NCBI GenBank assembly: GCA_029237695.1
Contig: CM055265.1
Coordinates: 85,719,447 to 85,783,446, forward strand
DNA length: 64,000 bases
Origin: Conchocele bisecta
Taxonomy: Eukaryota > Mollusca > Bivalvia > Lucinida > Thyasiridae
Reading direction: 5' to 3'
Position numbers and translations under genes: made by a program. The notes beneath the pieces were generated by a model. The model searched no databases. It saw only the letters and a program-made list of their open reading frames with translations, and was not told where the DNA came from. How positions within the stretch are numbered: the stretch's first letter is position 1; the number at the start of each line of letters is the position of its first letter. This document shows positions 33,517-45,080 of the stretch, piece after piece.

Positions 33517-34305
33517 TATAATTGGACATCAATTCTCTGAAACTTTATTTCCGTTCTTTCAAAATATGTTATCCAGGGTGGGGAATTACGTGGTGTATTG
33601 TCGTGATTTTGCGTTATGACGGCGCCCATGAGTTGTGAGTAATGGTGACCATGTTCCAGCCGTTAACACTACTATACGGGACCAAATTTAGCAGCAGTAC
33701 TTATGTAGTTAGGTTTAATTGCTGTAGACAAATTTAATGACTTCCAAGTGCAAACTATGTTTATAGGAAATTGCTCTGCAGAATGCTCAGATTAACCGCA
33801 GAAGTACTGCTAATAAATTTGACATTGTCGGACTTGTAGAACATGGTCATCATTAAAAGGAAGAAACCGTATGTTTACTAGTTACAATAATTCGCCTCCG
33901 ATATGTTATCTACGACTACAATTTGACCCATTAAAAAAACGTGAGTAACCGAAGGGCATACCCAAACCTGTTGTATGTATGTCAGAATTTAGTAAACTGT
34001 GTATTTTATACATTTAAACGGCTGAATAAAAAAACAAAAACAAAAAACCCAACGAAAACAATAGGTTTTCGGCGCAGCTGAAAGCCGCCTCAAACCTAAT
34101 GATGCAGGTCCTGATGAGACGGCTCGTTACGAGCCGGCTCATCTGGATCTACAGCGCTTGCTGAAGTTTGCTTTCTGGCCTCAAGTTGAAAGGGCTAACA
34201 CTTTGTGATCGTTCATTAGAGACCCTTGTATTACAGCACCGCCTGATAGTACACCGTGGCCATGAATGTTGGCAGATAACGCTGTCGCCAGACGAGGCAG
34301 ACATG

Positions 34306-34340
34306 TATATACGGACATCGGCATGAAGGCGATTGAGGTA
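34306..34340 (+). repeat. Single-copy relative of the 52-bp satellite unit
   Basis: TATACGGACATCGGCATGAA followed by GGCGATTGAGGTA is one partial unit of the array that expands at 47-55 kb. Here it is not tandem. Confidence 0.75.
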
Positions 34341-35254
34341 ATTTGTGTCTATACGAATATCTACAGTTCCGATTTATTCCTGGTTCCACAAACGAACAAA
34401 CGCACATCGTTTACTCATAAACGTGTCACGTTTAAACCAATGAAAACATCATTTTCTAATTAAAGATAACAACAACGATGAGTTGAAAGAAACGACAAGA
34501 GTTTACATGGTTGAACGCTGGGTACATGTATTATTAAAGTTATACAATGATAAAGAAGCACAGACTGTTTGACACACAAAAATGGCTAAGTATTTTCGTC
34601 AAAATGTGAAGGTAAAAATGGTCAAGGTCATGTTAATGACGGCATGAGTGTGTTCCAAATGCTCACATGTATCAAGTGTCCAAATATCGAAGCAATCCAT
34701 CAAGTAATATTAATTATATCATAATAAAGAAACTTCAAGTGTACAAACCTTCTGGCGCAAAACAATGGCTACCTGTTTCCGGAAAAATGTGAAGGTAAAA
34801 AAGGTCAAGGTCATGTTAATGGCGGCATGAGTGTGTTCCAAATGCTCACATATATCAAGTGTCCAAATAGTGAAGCAATATGTCAAGTAATATTAAAGTT
34901 ATACCACGATGACGAAGCTTGTACAAACATTTTGACATTTCGGACGACGACGCGGACGACGAAGACGATGGGAAAAGCGTATTCTGCTAATGCAGGCGTG
35001 ACAATTATGACGTTAACAATTACGTCACGCATTTGCACGTGATTCCACGCCCTGAATGTATGATTCTCTGGTACACTACCGCCTCCGCTAATCAGGCCAA
35101 TATTTGCATCAACTTATTTATTTCTAAATGCTTGAATATTGTGCTGGAAATCAAGGAGCTTGAATGGCTGAGTCTAAGCTGTGCTACACTCTGACACAGA
35201 CAGTCAATTACGTCACGCAGACAGTCAAAGTGCTTGATTGTGAATCGGTATCGC

Positions 35255-35440
35255 CAATATGTGGCTGTGGCTGTGGCATCCGCAGTCTGATCAGGATCTA
35301 CACTGTCCGCGATTCCATCAATGAAACACCCGCTTTGCTCCTAATAAGCAATATGGATGATTATCAGGCTAGATGAGTGTGTTACATGATCACTGGCTAC
35401 ACTGGTCACACAATCTCACTTCTCTAGTCATAGCCACATA
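35255..35440 (+). mobile_element. MITE family F, copy
   Basis: CCAATATGTGGCTGTGGCTG on the left, CGCAGTCTGATCAGGATCTA inside, CTAGTCATAGCCACATATGA on the right. This copy lacks the CCAGTGAAGATCC part that is present at 56236. Confidence 0.7.
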
Positions 35441-35469
35441 TGAGACACGGCATGGGATTTTGTAGTTTC

Positions 35470-35640
35470 ATGAAATACGTTTACAAAATTTACAATATGT
35501 TCCGTGAATTGCGTCAAAAGCATTTACTCTGAATTTGTTTTCAATTTTTGACGCCATTTATGGAAAATATTGTAAATTTTGTAAACATATTTCATGAAAT
35601 TACGTAGATATCCGAATGGAAAAATCGCATATCGTGTCTC
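35470..35640. repeat. Hairpin with TTTACAAAATTTACAATAT arms
   Basis: CATGAAATACGTTTACAAAA and TTTTGTAAACATATTTCATG are inverted around about 85 bp. A copy at 56500-56620 has a shortened right arm. Confidence 0.75.
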
Positions 35641-36319
35641 ACATATGTTCAGAAACGTTGTTGTTCTTGGCAAAATTAGGGCGTGCGAATCATGTTTGGC
35701 AATTATCCTGAATCTATTGACTTTGTCCTGTATTTCCACATGAAGGCGATAGTTCAGCTCGGGCTCGGCCGTCAAGTTACGAGACATGACTTAAACTCTC
35801 GCGAGGTCCATAATTGTGGGACCTTCTATATTGTATCCTGAAGTTGAAATATACTGAGCAAAAAAAGAAACTATACTGTTACCATTTTGTTGATTTATTT
35901 GACGGTTCCTAATATAAAATAGTAATGTTGATGTGTATGTGTCAACTGATCCTTTGACAACACATTCCTGTCATGTTGTACTGTCAAATCCATATGTTCT
36001 GTCGATGAAGTGAACAGGGGGCATAATATAAAAAAAACAGTTTCCAAACTAACTTGGACGTGTAGACGTGTACTTGTGGTGGATGTTATAGCTTCCAACT
36101 GGCAAATGTGGCAAATGAACATAATATGTTCCCTGATACCGGTTGTGACCACCGCATGCGTGGATCACTACATTGGACCGACGTCGCATAGAATAGACGT
36201 AAGTTTGGAAGGGCGTTTGGAAGACCATTCCATTCGCTGAAAAGAGCATTGGACAATTTAGTGGAGGCTGGATTTTCCATAAAAATAATTACGTGCCATG
36301 TCTCAATTACGTGCAGACT

Positions 36320-36371
<52 letters not shown>
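36320..36371 (+). repeat. (CT)n microsatellite
   Basis: About 24 CT units, followed by GATTTTGTATTTAGATAGGC. The counterpart at 59365-59490 is expanded and split. Confidence 0.95.
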
Positions 36372-36568
36372 ATTTTGTATTTAGATAGGCTAAGCATTAA
36401 AAACAATTAGGGTGGATTTTTTTCAAGCACAAAATGGCCGCCAAATTCAAAATGTCCGCCATAATAACAACCATAATAGTAAAATGTAAAAATACTCATT
36501 TTGAACCTGTTTTGTACTTTATGATAGTGTGTGGTGCATTTAGTATTCATAATAGCCAATGGTATTAA

Positions 36569-37070
36569 AGGTGCATACCCACTCAGTAGGCACAAACTGT
36601 TATTTATTTCCGAGAAAGCATTTGAGACATTTTCTGGCAAAATAAACATTCATTCACCATCATCTCATGTATTGATTGGTATTATTATACATTTTATATC
36701 AGACGTAAATTTCACACTGATATCAGGGGCGATAACCGTGTTTCTTTAAAATATTAACGAACGTTACTATTTATTCTCTGTATTTATTTTTTGTTGTGCA
36801 ATGGTCATACTTTATAATCTGTATACAATTTTATTTTTTCACGTTACGCATTTAATTAGTATAACTAATTAAAAAATATCATGCCTCATTTGCATATAAA
36901 AAATATCCTGATACCACCGCGCGTCACTATCAGTAAACTAAATATTACTAAATGATTATATGTGTATATTGGGCACTCGTAATATTTAGAACTGGTGGAA
37001 TAGTGACACAATTATACACTTATTTAATTCCTATAAAGAACAGTTCTGCCTATTCAGTGGGTATGTACCT
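36569..37070 (+). mobile_element. MITE family A, full copy in module II
   Basis: TTAA then AGGTGCATACCCACTCAGTA at the left and GTGGGTATGTACCT then TTAA at the right. It contains the intact TACACTTATTTAATTCC site that is occupied at 60132. Confidence 0.85.
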
Positions 37071-37227
37071 TTAAACTCGTTGACTGATTTCATAAGAAAC
37101 GATGAACTCGTTTCTTATGTAATCAATAAACGAGTTTAATAAATATCGTTTCAATTCATCACGAATGTATTGTATTTTATTTAACTGTAACTTTGTTACT
37201 TAATTGTTTAAAGTGTGTTCCTTTATA

Positions 37228-37431
37228 CGGTATAACCTCTGTAAACCGAACAGCCTGGTGACCCTATTGTGTTTAATTTAGATGGGTTTCACTGTTATTT
37301 ATGGCATTGTCGTGTCTGTTCATGATTGGAAATGGCTACAACTGTTCATGAAATGCTTAATTACAGTGGAGCCTCTCTAAATCGGACATCCTGAGACCGC
37401 CCAGGGTGTCCGGTTTAGAGAGGTTCCACTG
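37228..37431 (+). mobile_element. MITE family B copy
   Basis: CGGTATAACCTCTGTAAACC to GTTTAGAGAGGTTCCACTG, with an internal CAGTGGAGCCTCTCTAAATC hairpin. Confidence 0.7.
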
Positions 37432-37669
37432 TATAACGTTCTCGTCTATATGCATCTATATAACACGTGTATACACACGCATGTATACATACTTTCCACA
37501 ACGATAAGACGGAGGTCAATAAGACACTGTACATTCAACAATGTTAGGACAATATACAGAGCATACATGAGAGACACGCTTTTGAAACATACATAAGACG
37601 CAAGATGTCACCCGCATCAACCAATTCAAATAATCCTGGACTGCAGGCGTTGGTTGCATATGCTGCAGT

Positions 37670-37873
37670 TTAACACTTTCGCCGCCTACATATCCGCCTT
37701 TGATGGTTCTATTTTAATTGTTCCATTTATACGAAACGTGGTGTGGATCAAACTACCTTAAACTACGGGCAAACACTGCCGATCATGATGAGACGGCTCG
37801 TTACGAGGCGGCTCATCTGGATCTGTAGTGTTTGTAAACATTGAATTATGACATGTGGCGCTGAAAGGGTTAA
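37670..37873 (+). mobile_element. MITE family P copy
   Basis: TTAACACTTTCGCCGCC to GGCGCTGAAAGGGTTAA with the central dyad. It is 204 bp including both TTAA sites, the same as the copy at 32907. Confidence 0.78.
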
Positions 37874-38065
37874 TGTGCACACCCATGATCAACATACCAT
37901 TTCCCCCGTGGATCGGGGTTTATTACATAGGAAAATGCCTTATCACGGACAATCGACCTTCCCCCTGTGTTGGAACCACATCGCCAGGTTCGGTGAACCA
38001 TGTATTCCGTGGTATTGTTTGTCTGTGGAGTCGCCATTTGTCAGGTACGTTGAGAATGCTTACTA

Positions 38066-38279
38066 CAGCGGAACCCCTCAAAACCGGACACCAAAACACA
38101 TCTGTGATCTTATTTTTGATGAGTTTCTTGGTCATTTATCTCGGGTGATAATGTCTGTTCCTGATCGCATAGTACACAGCTATGGCCCAGTATGATCAAA
38201 TGCCTGAATTACAATGAAACCTCTCTAAGCCGGACACCCTGGGGACCTTCCAGGGTGTCCGGTTTAGAGAGGTTCACTG
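38066..38279 (+). mobile_element. MITE family B composite copy
   Basis: CAGCGGAACCCCTCAAAACC to GGTTTAGAGAGGTTCACTG, TA on the right. It is colinear with 33303-33516. Confidence 0.75.
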
Positions 38280-38762
38280 TATAATTGGACATAAATTCTC
38301 TGAAACTTTATTTCCGTTCTTTCAAAATATGTTATCCACGGTGGGGAATTACGTGGTGTATTGTCTTGATTTTGCGTTATGACGGCGCCCATGAAATTTT
38401 GAGTAATGGTTACCATGTTCCAGCCGCTAACACTACTATACGGGACCAAATTTAGCAGCAGTATTTATGTAGTTAGTTTCAATTGCTGTAGACAAATTTA
38501 ATGACTTCCAAGTGCAAACTATGTTTATAGGAAATTGCTCTGCAGAATGCTCAGATTGACCGCAGAAGTACTGCTAATAAAGTTGACATTGTCGGACATG
38601 GTCATCGGAGGAAACCGTATGTTTACTAGTTACAATAATTCGCCTCCGATATGTTATCTACGGCTACAAGTTGACCCATTCAAAAAACGTGAGCAACCGA
38701 AGTGCATACCCAAAGCTGTTGTATGTAGGTTACAATTTAGTAAACTGTATAGTTTATACATT

Positions 38763-39120
38763 TAAACAAATAATATGTGACGTAGAACAAGCAAATTGCC
38801 AAAAATAATAGAACAGGGAAATCATTTTCCCATGGAAGCCATTTTTTCTCTTGCTGTTGTTCAACATTGAACATAACGAAATGAAGCTTTCAAATTTACA
38901 AGATATACATGTAAAGCACATGTAAGCACCTTTACACGGTAAAATAACCAATTTCTGCATGTGTACATGTATGTTCTTTATTAATAATTTATTGATACAG
39001 TTTTGACAGTTTTATATCGCTAACATATCAAACACGCCGGATAACCGATTGTAAAAATCACTCTTCCATTTGTTAAATTAAAGAGATGGGATTTAATCGC
39101 TACCATCGCCAGAGGTATGG
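38763..39120 (-). repeat. Inverted copy of the 2995-3240 repeat
   Basis: GAAATCATTTTCCCATGGAA, CATAACGAAATGAAGCTTTC and ACCTTTACACGGTAAAATAA are reverse complements of sequence at 3060-3200. Confidence 0.75.
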
Positions 39121-39163
39121 AGCGGGCTAGCAATTTTGTTTCTATATGTTTACCTGCCTCACA

Positions 39164-41032
39164 ACTTATGGGCGCCGCCATTATGACAAATTAGAACAAT
39201 AGAACACGTCATCTCTTACGATGTTATTACAGGGATTTAGGGTACAATGTATTATGTCTCTGGTGTTAATAACCAGAGACATAACACATAGTACCCTAAA
39301 TCCCTGTAATAACATCGTAAGATATTACAGACGTGGTATTAAACTGAGATTATAACACAATGATACTAAATCCATGTATAAACCATCGTAAGATATTATA
39401 GACGTGGTCTATTATAACCAGAGATATAACACATAGTACCCTAAATCCCTGTAATAACATCGTAAGATATTATAGACGTGGTCTATTATAACCAGAGATA
39501 TAACACATAGTACTAAATCCATGTATAAAATGTAAGATATTATAGAACGTAAAGGTCTATTACCGAGATATAACACATAGTACCCTAAATCCATGTAATA
39601 ACATCGTATGATTTTACAGAGTGGTCTATTATAACCAGAAGATATAACACATAGTTACCCTGAAATTCCTAGTAATAAAATCCGTAAGGATTTAAAATTA
39701 TAGACCGTGGTTCTTATTATATCCAGAGATATAACACATTAGTACCCGCTAAAATCCCTGTAATTAACCGAATTAGTAAGATATTATGACGTGGTCTATT
39801 ATAACCCAGAGATATACACATAGGTACCCTTAAATTCATGTAATAACCATCGTAAGATATTAATACGATCGTGGTCTATTTATTAACACACAGATGATAT
39901 AAAACCTTAAAGTACCATATATCCATGTTTAATTAAACACTTCGGTAAGATATTATAGACGTGGTCTATTTATAACCAGAGATATAACACATGGTACCCT
40001 AACATCCATTTTATAACATCGTAAGATAGTATAGACCAGTGGTCGATTATAACCAAGAGATATAACACATAGTACCCTAAATCCCGATAATTAACAATGA
40101 AGATATATAGACGTGGTCTATTATCAGAGATATAACATAGTACCCTAAATCATGTAATAACATCGTAAGATATTATAGACGTGGTCTATATAACCAGAGA
40201 TATAACATAGTACCCTAAATCCATGTAATAACATCGTAAGATATTATAGACGTGGTCTATTATAACCAGAGATATAAACACATAGTACCCTATAATCACT
40301 GTATAAATCCCATGCGTAAGATAGTTATAGACGTGGTCTATTATAACCAGAGATATAACACATAGTACCCTAAATCCCTGTAATAACATCGTAAGATATT
40401 ATAGACGTGGTCTATTATAACCAGAGATATAACACATAGTACCCTAAATCCATGTAATAACATCGTAAGATATTATAGACGTGGTCTATTATAACCAGAG
40501 ATATAACACATAGTACCCTAAATCCCTGTAATAACATCGTAAGATATTACAGACGTGGTCTATTATAACCAGAGATATAACACATAGTACCCTAAATCCC
40601 TGTAATAACATCGTAAGATATTACAGACGTGGTCTATTATAACCAGAGATATAACACATAGTACCCTAAATCCCTGTAATAACATCGTAAGATATTACAG
40701 ACGTGGTCTATTATAACCAGAGATATAACACATAGTACCCTAAATCCATGTAATAACATCGTAAGATATTACAGACGTGGTCTATTATAACCAGAGATAT
40801 AACACATAGTACCCTAAATCCTTGTAATAACATCGTAAGAGATTACAGACGTGGTCTATTATAACCAGAGATATAACACATAGTACCCCATGTTAAATTC
40901 CCATAGACATCTTCACTCTGTGAAGATGTCTATGGGGATTTAACATGGGGAAACCCTAAATCCCTGTAATAACATCGTAAGAGATGATGCGGTCTATTGT
41001 TTTAACTTTTTATAATGGCGGCGCCCATAAGT
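39164..41032. mobile_element. 1.87-kb TIR-bounded element filled with a 74-bp satellite
   Basis: About 82 bp at the left (ACTTATGGGCGCCGCCATTA ... CTTACGATGTTATTACAGGG) is inverted at the right end at roughly 85% identity by eye. Between the TIRs are about 22 units of 74 bp (GTAAGATATTATAGACGTGG, TCTATTATAACCAGAGATAT, AACACATAGTACCCTAAATC). The TIR inner part is itself a satellite unit in reverse, giving a palindrome at 39210-39320. 39500-40330 is indel-noisy. No target-site duplication is obvious. Confidence 0.8.
40886..40950. repeat. 65-bp hairpin inserted in the 74-bp satellite
   Basis: CCCCATGTTAAATTCCCATA...GTGAAG is followed by its reverse complement. It splits one satellite unit between TAGTACC and CCCTAAATCC. 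Confidence 0.85.
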
Positions 41033-41203
41033 TTCAAATTCAACAAACGTTACTCAGGATTGAATTCGTGTACATGTACGTGTAAAACTTGCGGAAGAAT
41101 TAAAAATAGGATTAATGTATGCCGGTCATTTCAGGCGAGCCGGGGCAATTCTGGGATCCAACGAGAGTTTGCCCGAGTTCACGCGAGACTTTTGGATCAT
41201 ACG
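41015..41203 (+). CDS. Tentative first coding exon of an unrecognised gene
   Basis: From ATG at 41015 (MAAPISFKFNKRYSG...) 63 codons stay open to a donor-like ACG|GTAAGC at 41203, ending in phase 0. The segment is less AT-rich than its surroundings and is rich in Cys, Arg and Ser (NSCTCTCKTCGRIKNR). The N-terminus is basic without acidic residues, which could suit an organelle-targeting peptide, but that is speculation. The first six codons lie inside the right TIR of the adjacent satellite element, so the start may be fortuitous. Possible in-phase downstream exons are listed at 41913 and 43176. I recognise no family. An alternative is a chance ORF reading through without a donor to 41222. 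Confidence 0.25.
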
Positions 41204-41479
41204 GTAAGCCTGGTGAAATATTGAATCTGTGTGAATGGAGTAACAATTTTGGAATGGAACATAACTGCGTGTAACGCCTCAAGATTTACGGAATAGAACA
41301 GAATATATTTTGTTATCCAATCTCAGATCTCAACAACATGATATATTGTGTGAGTAAATATTGTTGGGTGATACAAGCATGGCACAACAAAACTGGATAC
41401 AATGTGCGTGCTAGAATAGAAATGTTGCATATACACGAGTATTATAGTGGCTCTGTTAGACCGTATAGAGGTCCTGACG

Positions 41480-41695
41480 CATATAGTTCGTACGACTAAA
41501 ATGTTCGTCATTGCAAATTTAGGATCGTCTGTAACTTTCAATTGATGGATTTACATTTATTGAGCATAGGCTGCATATGCAGCCTCTGCTCAATACATGT
41601 AAATCCAATAATTGTTTACAAGAAAACATTGTTAATGTGACATTTACAGACTATCATAATTGTGCACTTGTGAACATTTTAGTCCTACGATTTTA
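41480..41695 (+). mobile_element. MITE family E, copy 3
   Basis: TAGTTCGTACGACTAAAATG at the left and CATTTTAGTCCTACGA at the right are inverted. The central ATGGATTTACATTTATTGAG / CTCAATACATGTAAATCC dyad includes TGCATATGCA. The outer GGGCCCGTTTCAC is eroded. Confidence 0.7.
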
Positions 41696-41719
41696 CCCCT
41701 GACACTCAGTGCCTTTCAT

Positions 41720-41912
41720 ATTGGTTGCTGCGCTTACATGGGGTTTATTGGATTTGTGTCCAATGTAGATCCAGATCAAATAACACTCTCGTTTAGCTTG
41801 ATAACTTGATATATGTTGTTTGTTTGAATGGCAAAGAGTGCACAGTCTGATCAGAATATACACTGGTCGCCAAACCAATCACCCCATTTCTCCAGTCACC
41901 GCCATATTTCAG
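41720..41912 (+). mobile_element. MITE family F, diverged copy
   Basis: GGGGTTTATTGGATTTGTGTCC, AATGTAGATCCAGATCAAAT, CAGTCTGATCAGAATATACA and CATTTCTCCAGTCACCGCC follow family F order. The right end abuts the tentative exon at 41913. Confidence 0.6.
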
Positions 41913-42050
41913 CCTGCGTCCACGACACCGGGTCCAGTGGTAACACACACCCATGCGGCGATGTCGCATACCACCCAGCCGCATCATCACACAGTGGCCC
42001 CCTGGCAATCTGTACACACGTACATTGGCTTTATCTACCGCCCACAAACG
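41913..42050 (+). CDS. Tentative internal exon of an unrecognised gene
   Basis: A GC-rich 138-bp block sits between an acceptor-like CATATTTCAG (41903-41912) and a donor-like ACG|GTAAAT. It is exactly 46 codons in phase 0 (PASTTPGPVVTHTHAAMSHT ... IYRPQT), so it could join the exon at 41015 in frame. The composition contrasts with the AT-rich flanks. However, all forward frames and one reverse frame are open, and the acceptor is supplied by the end of a MITE. The Thr/His/Pro-rich peptide resembles no domain that I know. Confidence is low and rests only on phase and composition. Confidence 0.2.
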
Positions 42051-42689
42051 GTAAATTCCATTTTATTAGTAGCCTATTTCACCAAAGTTAATAACTACCG
42101 ACTGCATATATGGATGTGATCAGCCAAAATGGATGTGATCATGTAATAATTTCAGTATAATAAAAATGAATAAATTTATCATTAAATTGAAAATTTCTCC
42201 CTCAAAGTGTACTTTGCAATGTTGGAGAAATAGGCTACACGTTACTGGCTTTGCATTGGCCTTCATGTAATACTATTGACAGATAACAAATTACCGCATT
42301 TTGAATTGCCTAGCTAAGTATATCTGGGTCACAACGGATTTAAAAGTATTTTCGATGACGTTTCATTGGTCGAACGATGTCACAAAAAAGTCATGACGTT
42401 ATCGAATGTGGCCTGAATGTAATGATGCATCGTAAGTATGTCCTCGTTCTGTTCAACTAAAACCACCTTATTATACAGTTTATCAGGTAACCTGCCCTGT
42501 ATTGACCGAATACGTACTGACTGATAACATATTTTTGCATCAGGCATTGACCTGGACCTGATACAAAGATCCGGGTTACAACGAAGTGAAAACTGACGTT
42601 CCATTGGTCGGATGACGTCACGTGACGTTACCGAATGACGTCAGTGTAATGACGCAATGGAAACAAGTCCGCGTTCTGCCCATATATAA
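42051..42689 (+). other. No gene; diverged ~240-bp repeat with CRE-like sites
   Basis: 42360-42490 and 42597-42740 share CATTGGTCG...GTCA, ATGTAATGA.GCA and TCGTTCTG. 42597-42660 carries an inverted CCAAT (ATTGG), two TGACGTCA sites and a CACGTG box. This may be promoter-like or just compositional. Confidence 0.4.
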
Positions 42690-42888
42690 CGACGTCATAT
42701 GTGGTCATTTTCGAGCATAAAACCTTACCTGATAAATACAATACCAGACTAGTGTCTTTTGATATCAAGTTTATCATGCTCGGCTCGGAAACGGTAGGAA
42801 TTCCTTTGCAAGCCTCGGAATTCCTACGCGTTTCCTAGCCTTGCCTGATAAACTTGACATCAAAAGCCAACAGCCTCGTATTCTATAT
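42690..42888. mobile_element. MITE family D, hairpin element, copy 2
   Basis: It has the same arms as 29170-29366 (TGATATCAAGTTTATCATGC / GCCTGATAAACTTGACATCA) and the same GGAATTCCTACGCGTTTCCT core. A truncated third arm lies at 42948-42998. Confidence 0.75.
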
Positions 42889-43175
42889 GTATATATATGC
42901 CCATCACGTAGCATAAAAACATTGCCTGATATATCGTCCAGCTTCGCAATCCCTACTCGTTTCCTAGCCCCGTCTGATAAGCTTCACATCAAAAGATAGT
43001 TTGTATAACCTAGTATACTACTAGTAACTGCTACCACGGACACTGAACACATTGGTACAATGGTTGTCCCAAAAGATCTCGAAACAAAATTGCTGAGACA
43101 CAGTTCAAGTGCCGTAGCCATAACCTGTTTATTAATGGAAACGTGTTTACCATTGTATATTCAGACACTATTCAG

Positions 43176-43280
43176 CAGTGGAATGTGTATGGGCCATGTA
43201 TTTACATTGAACCTAGAAAAGTATTGCGTACAACCCGACCCTACCTAGTCGATTCTACATATTTTAGTCGTTTCTGTTAA
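43176..43280 (+). CDS. Tentative terminal exon of an unrecognised gene
   Basis: After an acceptor-like ACACTATTCAG at 43175, 34 codons (QWNVYGPCIYIEPRK ... STYFSRFC) run in phase 0 to TAA at 43278. Joined to the tentative exons at 41015 and 41913 it would give about 143 residues with consistent phases. No polyadenylation signal is clear within the next 100 bases. A competing ORF (43060-43248, 62 codons) overlaps in another frame. I offer this only as a model to test. Confidence 0.15.
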   Translation, partial: QWNVYGPCIYIEPRKVLRTTRPYLVDSTYFSRFC

Positions 43281-44018
43281 AAAGAAAGAAACTAAATATC
43301 AATATCGTCCACTTTCATCGTGAAACCATGTTTTAAGCCGCTTTACTATTAGTGTGGGTTCATAGCTGAAAAATTGATCACTTCCGGATACAAGCATGAA
43401 ATTTGGTGGAGTTGTAGAGAACAACAAACTTTATTTTTTTAGATGGGGAGCCATCGCAGATTTTACCGAGGTTGGCTAAAAATCCAAGATGGCCGCCAAA
43501 TATTTACATTGTTCACCATATCTCAGTATTTGCCCATGTAAACCACATTTAATAACTTTTATAAATATGGAATATAGTGTATGGACGCAGAAATGTACTA
43601 TAATCATCTAACAAAGCTAGTTTGGTAATTGCCTCATTTGCATAAAACCAAGATGGCCGCCAAATATCAGTATTTTTCATTTTTTATCTGTATATGTCAT
43701 CAAATAATAATTCAAATGATTTAAAAATCCAGAATTGAGTGTGGAGACACAAGAAGGTATTTGCACAACTTCAGCTATCAAATTGGATTAATCGTTCATT
43801 TGCATAAATCCCAAATCGCCGCCAAATAGCAAGTGTTTTGTTCTGTATATACCAGTATTTGCCTATAGATGATGTAATTATGTATTTTAATAAATACCTA
43901 ATATAGTGTTTGGACACAATCATGCATTCAGATGATTTTAATCACCAAACAAATAATTGTATTGTTTTGGTAAATCCAAGATGGCCGCCAAATACCACTA
44001 TCCATCTGTATATTATAA

Positions 44019-44580
44019 TCATGTTAATCCCGCCTTTGTGCACTTGCAGTGTCCTCTGCATCCCTTCTTGCATGAACAGTAAATCAGTTCGTAGCATGAT
44101 GCTGTTGCATCCGTCAGTGTGGTCCATAGAGGCTTCCAGCCTGTTAAACTCTTCTTCCAACCCCAGTTGCCCGGATCGGGAAGTTCTGGCATGGCCACTA
44201 GTGCTTGTCCCCAGCAGTGAACAGCCTGGTAGATAGCCCGACCATGGCGAAAAACCATGGGATGAGTTTGCTCACAGTGTCTACATACAACGATAAATTC
44301 CCTTAACGCAGTGACCTCACAAGCTGTAGAACAGTTAGCTCCAATTTCATCGTAGTGGCACAGTAACATAATTGAGGGTGTTCTTTCGAATGTACGTCAC
44401 ACCAGGTATTGAAGTCGATCGGCTCATCCTTGCCATCCATTGCTTTGTCATATGCCATGTGCTGCCATGTGCTGCATGATATATAGGGCAACTGCTGTGA
44501 CTTCGTGCATTCTGCGTGTACGTTTGAGGTGAGAGGCACTTATGAAGGAGTTTGCCCTTCTCATCAGAGAGTGCCATACC
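44019..44580 (-). pseudogene. Frameshifted relic of a cysteine-rich invertebrate gene
   Basis: The minus strand carries three overlapping pieces in different frames. They are an N-side piece ending around LLHKCLSPQ (44577-44347), a middle piece with FNTWCDVHSKEHPQLCYCATTM then LELTVLQLVRSLR (44539-44303), and a C-side piece (44369-44019) with PDPGNWGWK, WKPLWTTL, CYELIYCSCKKGCRGHCKCT. From memory, this order (a WC...EHPQF...LVRSLRE segment, then a PDP..WGW / W.P.WT.LP / C.CKKGCRG.CKC tail) matches uncharacterised multigene proteins common in cnidarians and molluscs. The C-rich tail suggests zinc or nucleic-acid binding, which is inference. Two frame changes and the missing 5' part make it a pseudogene. 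It sits between the TIRs of a 2.4-kb element. Confidence 0.6.
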
Positions 44581-45011
44581 CCGCCCGAAAAGATATTTAC
44601 CTAAATATGAGCATTGATTGTATAACTCCGTTTAGCAAACGTGTTACAGTCTGTCTACAGACAGACGCTGTAGAAAAATTATTCCACGACTTTTCCATCC
44701 ATGACCAAGACACGAATTTCCATGTTTCAAAACAGTGACTAATTATATCTTGTCCCTGTTCAAAACGAGTGTCTGCATACATGCGTCCTCTCTCCTACCC
44801 CCTACAAAGAAATGGGCCGAAATGTGGCTAAGATAATACGAAATAAAAAAAATCGGCCATGGGAGGTCGGTCCTACAGTAGAGCAAAATTGTTTTCTCTC
44901 TGCCACATTTGTACCATAGCATCAATAGTAGAAAACAAGGGTTTGTTCATCCAATAATTTGTGAAATATTTCTATGACTACTACATAAATGTTCATGTTT
45001 CAAAACGATTA

Positions 45012-45080
45012 TTACAAGTGTCACTCACCCCTACCCCCCCCCCCCCCCCCCCCCCCCACCCCACCCCCCCCCCCCCCCCA
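45012..45080 (+). repeat. Poly-C tract
   Basis: About 45 C residues with a few A, within the 2.4-kb TIR element. Such tracts are prone to length error. Confidence 0.95.

Larger units (their letters stand above)
31771..34016 (+). repeat. ~2.2-kb MITE-rich module, copy I
   Basis: The order is MITE A, ACTCGTT hairpin, MITE B, CACGTGTATACACACGC spacer, MITE P, CCCCCTGTGTTGGAACCACA spacer, MITE B, then AGCAGCAGTACTTATGTAG sequence. The same order recurs at 36569-38762 and, interrupted, at 59698-62863. Short ORFs within it vary between copies and show no coding constraint. Confidence 0.88.
34106..38762 (+). repeat. Segmental duplication X, compact copy
   Basis: It is colinear with 46184-62863. 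Matched landmarks are the GAGACGGCTCGTTACGAGCC dyad (34118/46196), ATACGGACATCGGCATGAAG (34309/46517), the ~182-bp repeats (34600/55760), MITE F (35255/56236), the CT tract (36322/59365) and the MITE module (36569/59698). This copy lacks the 52-bp satellite and both TIR-element insertions, so it serves as the empty-site reference. Confidence 0.85.
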
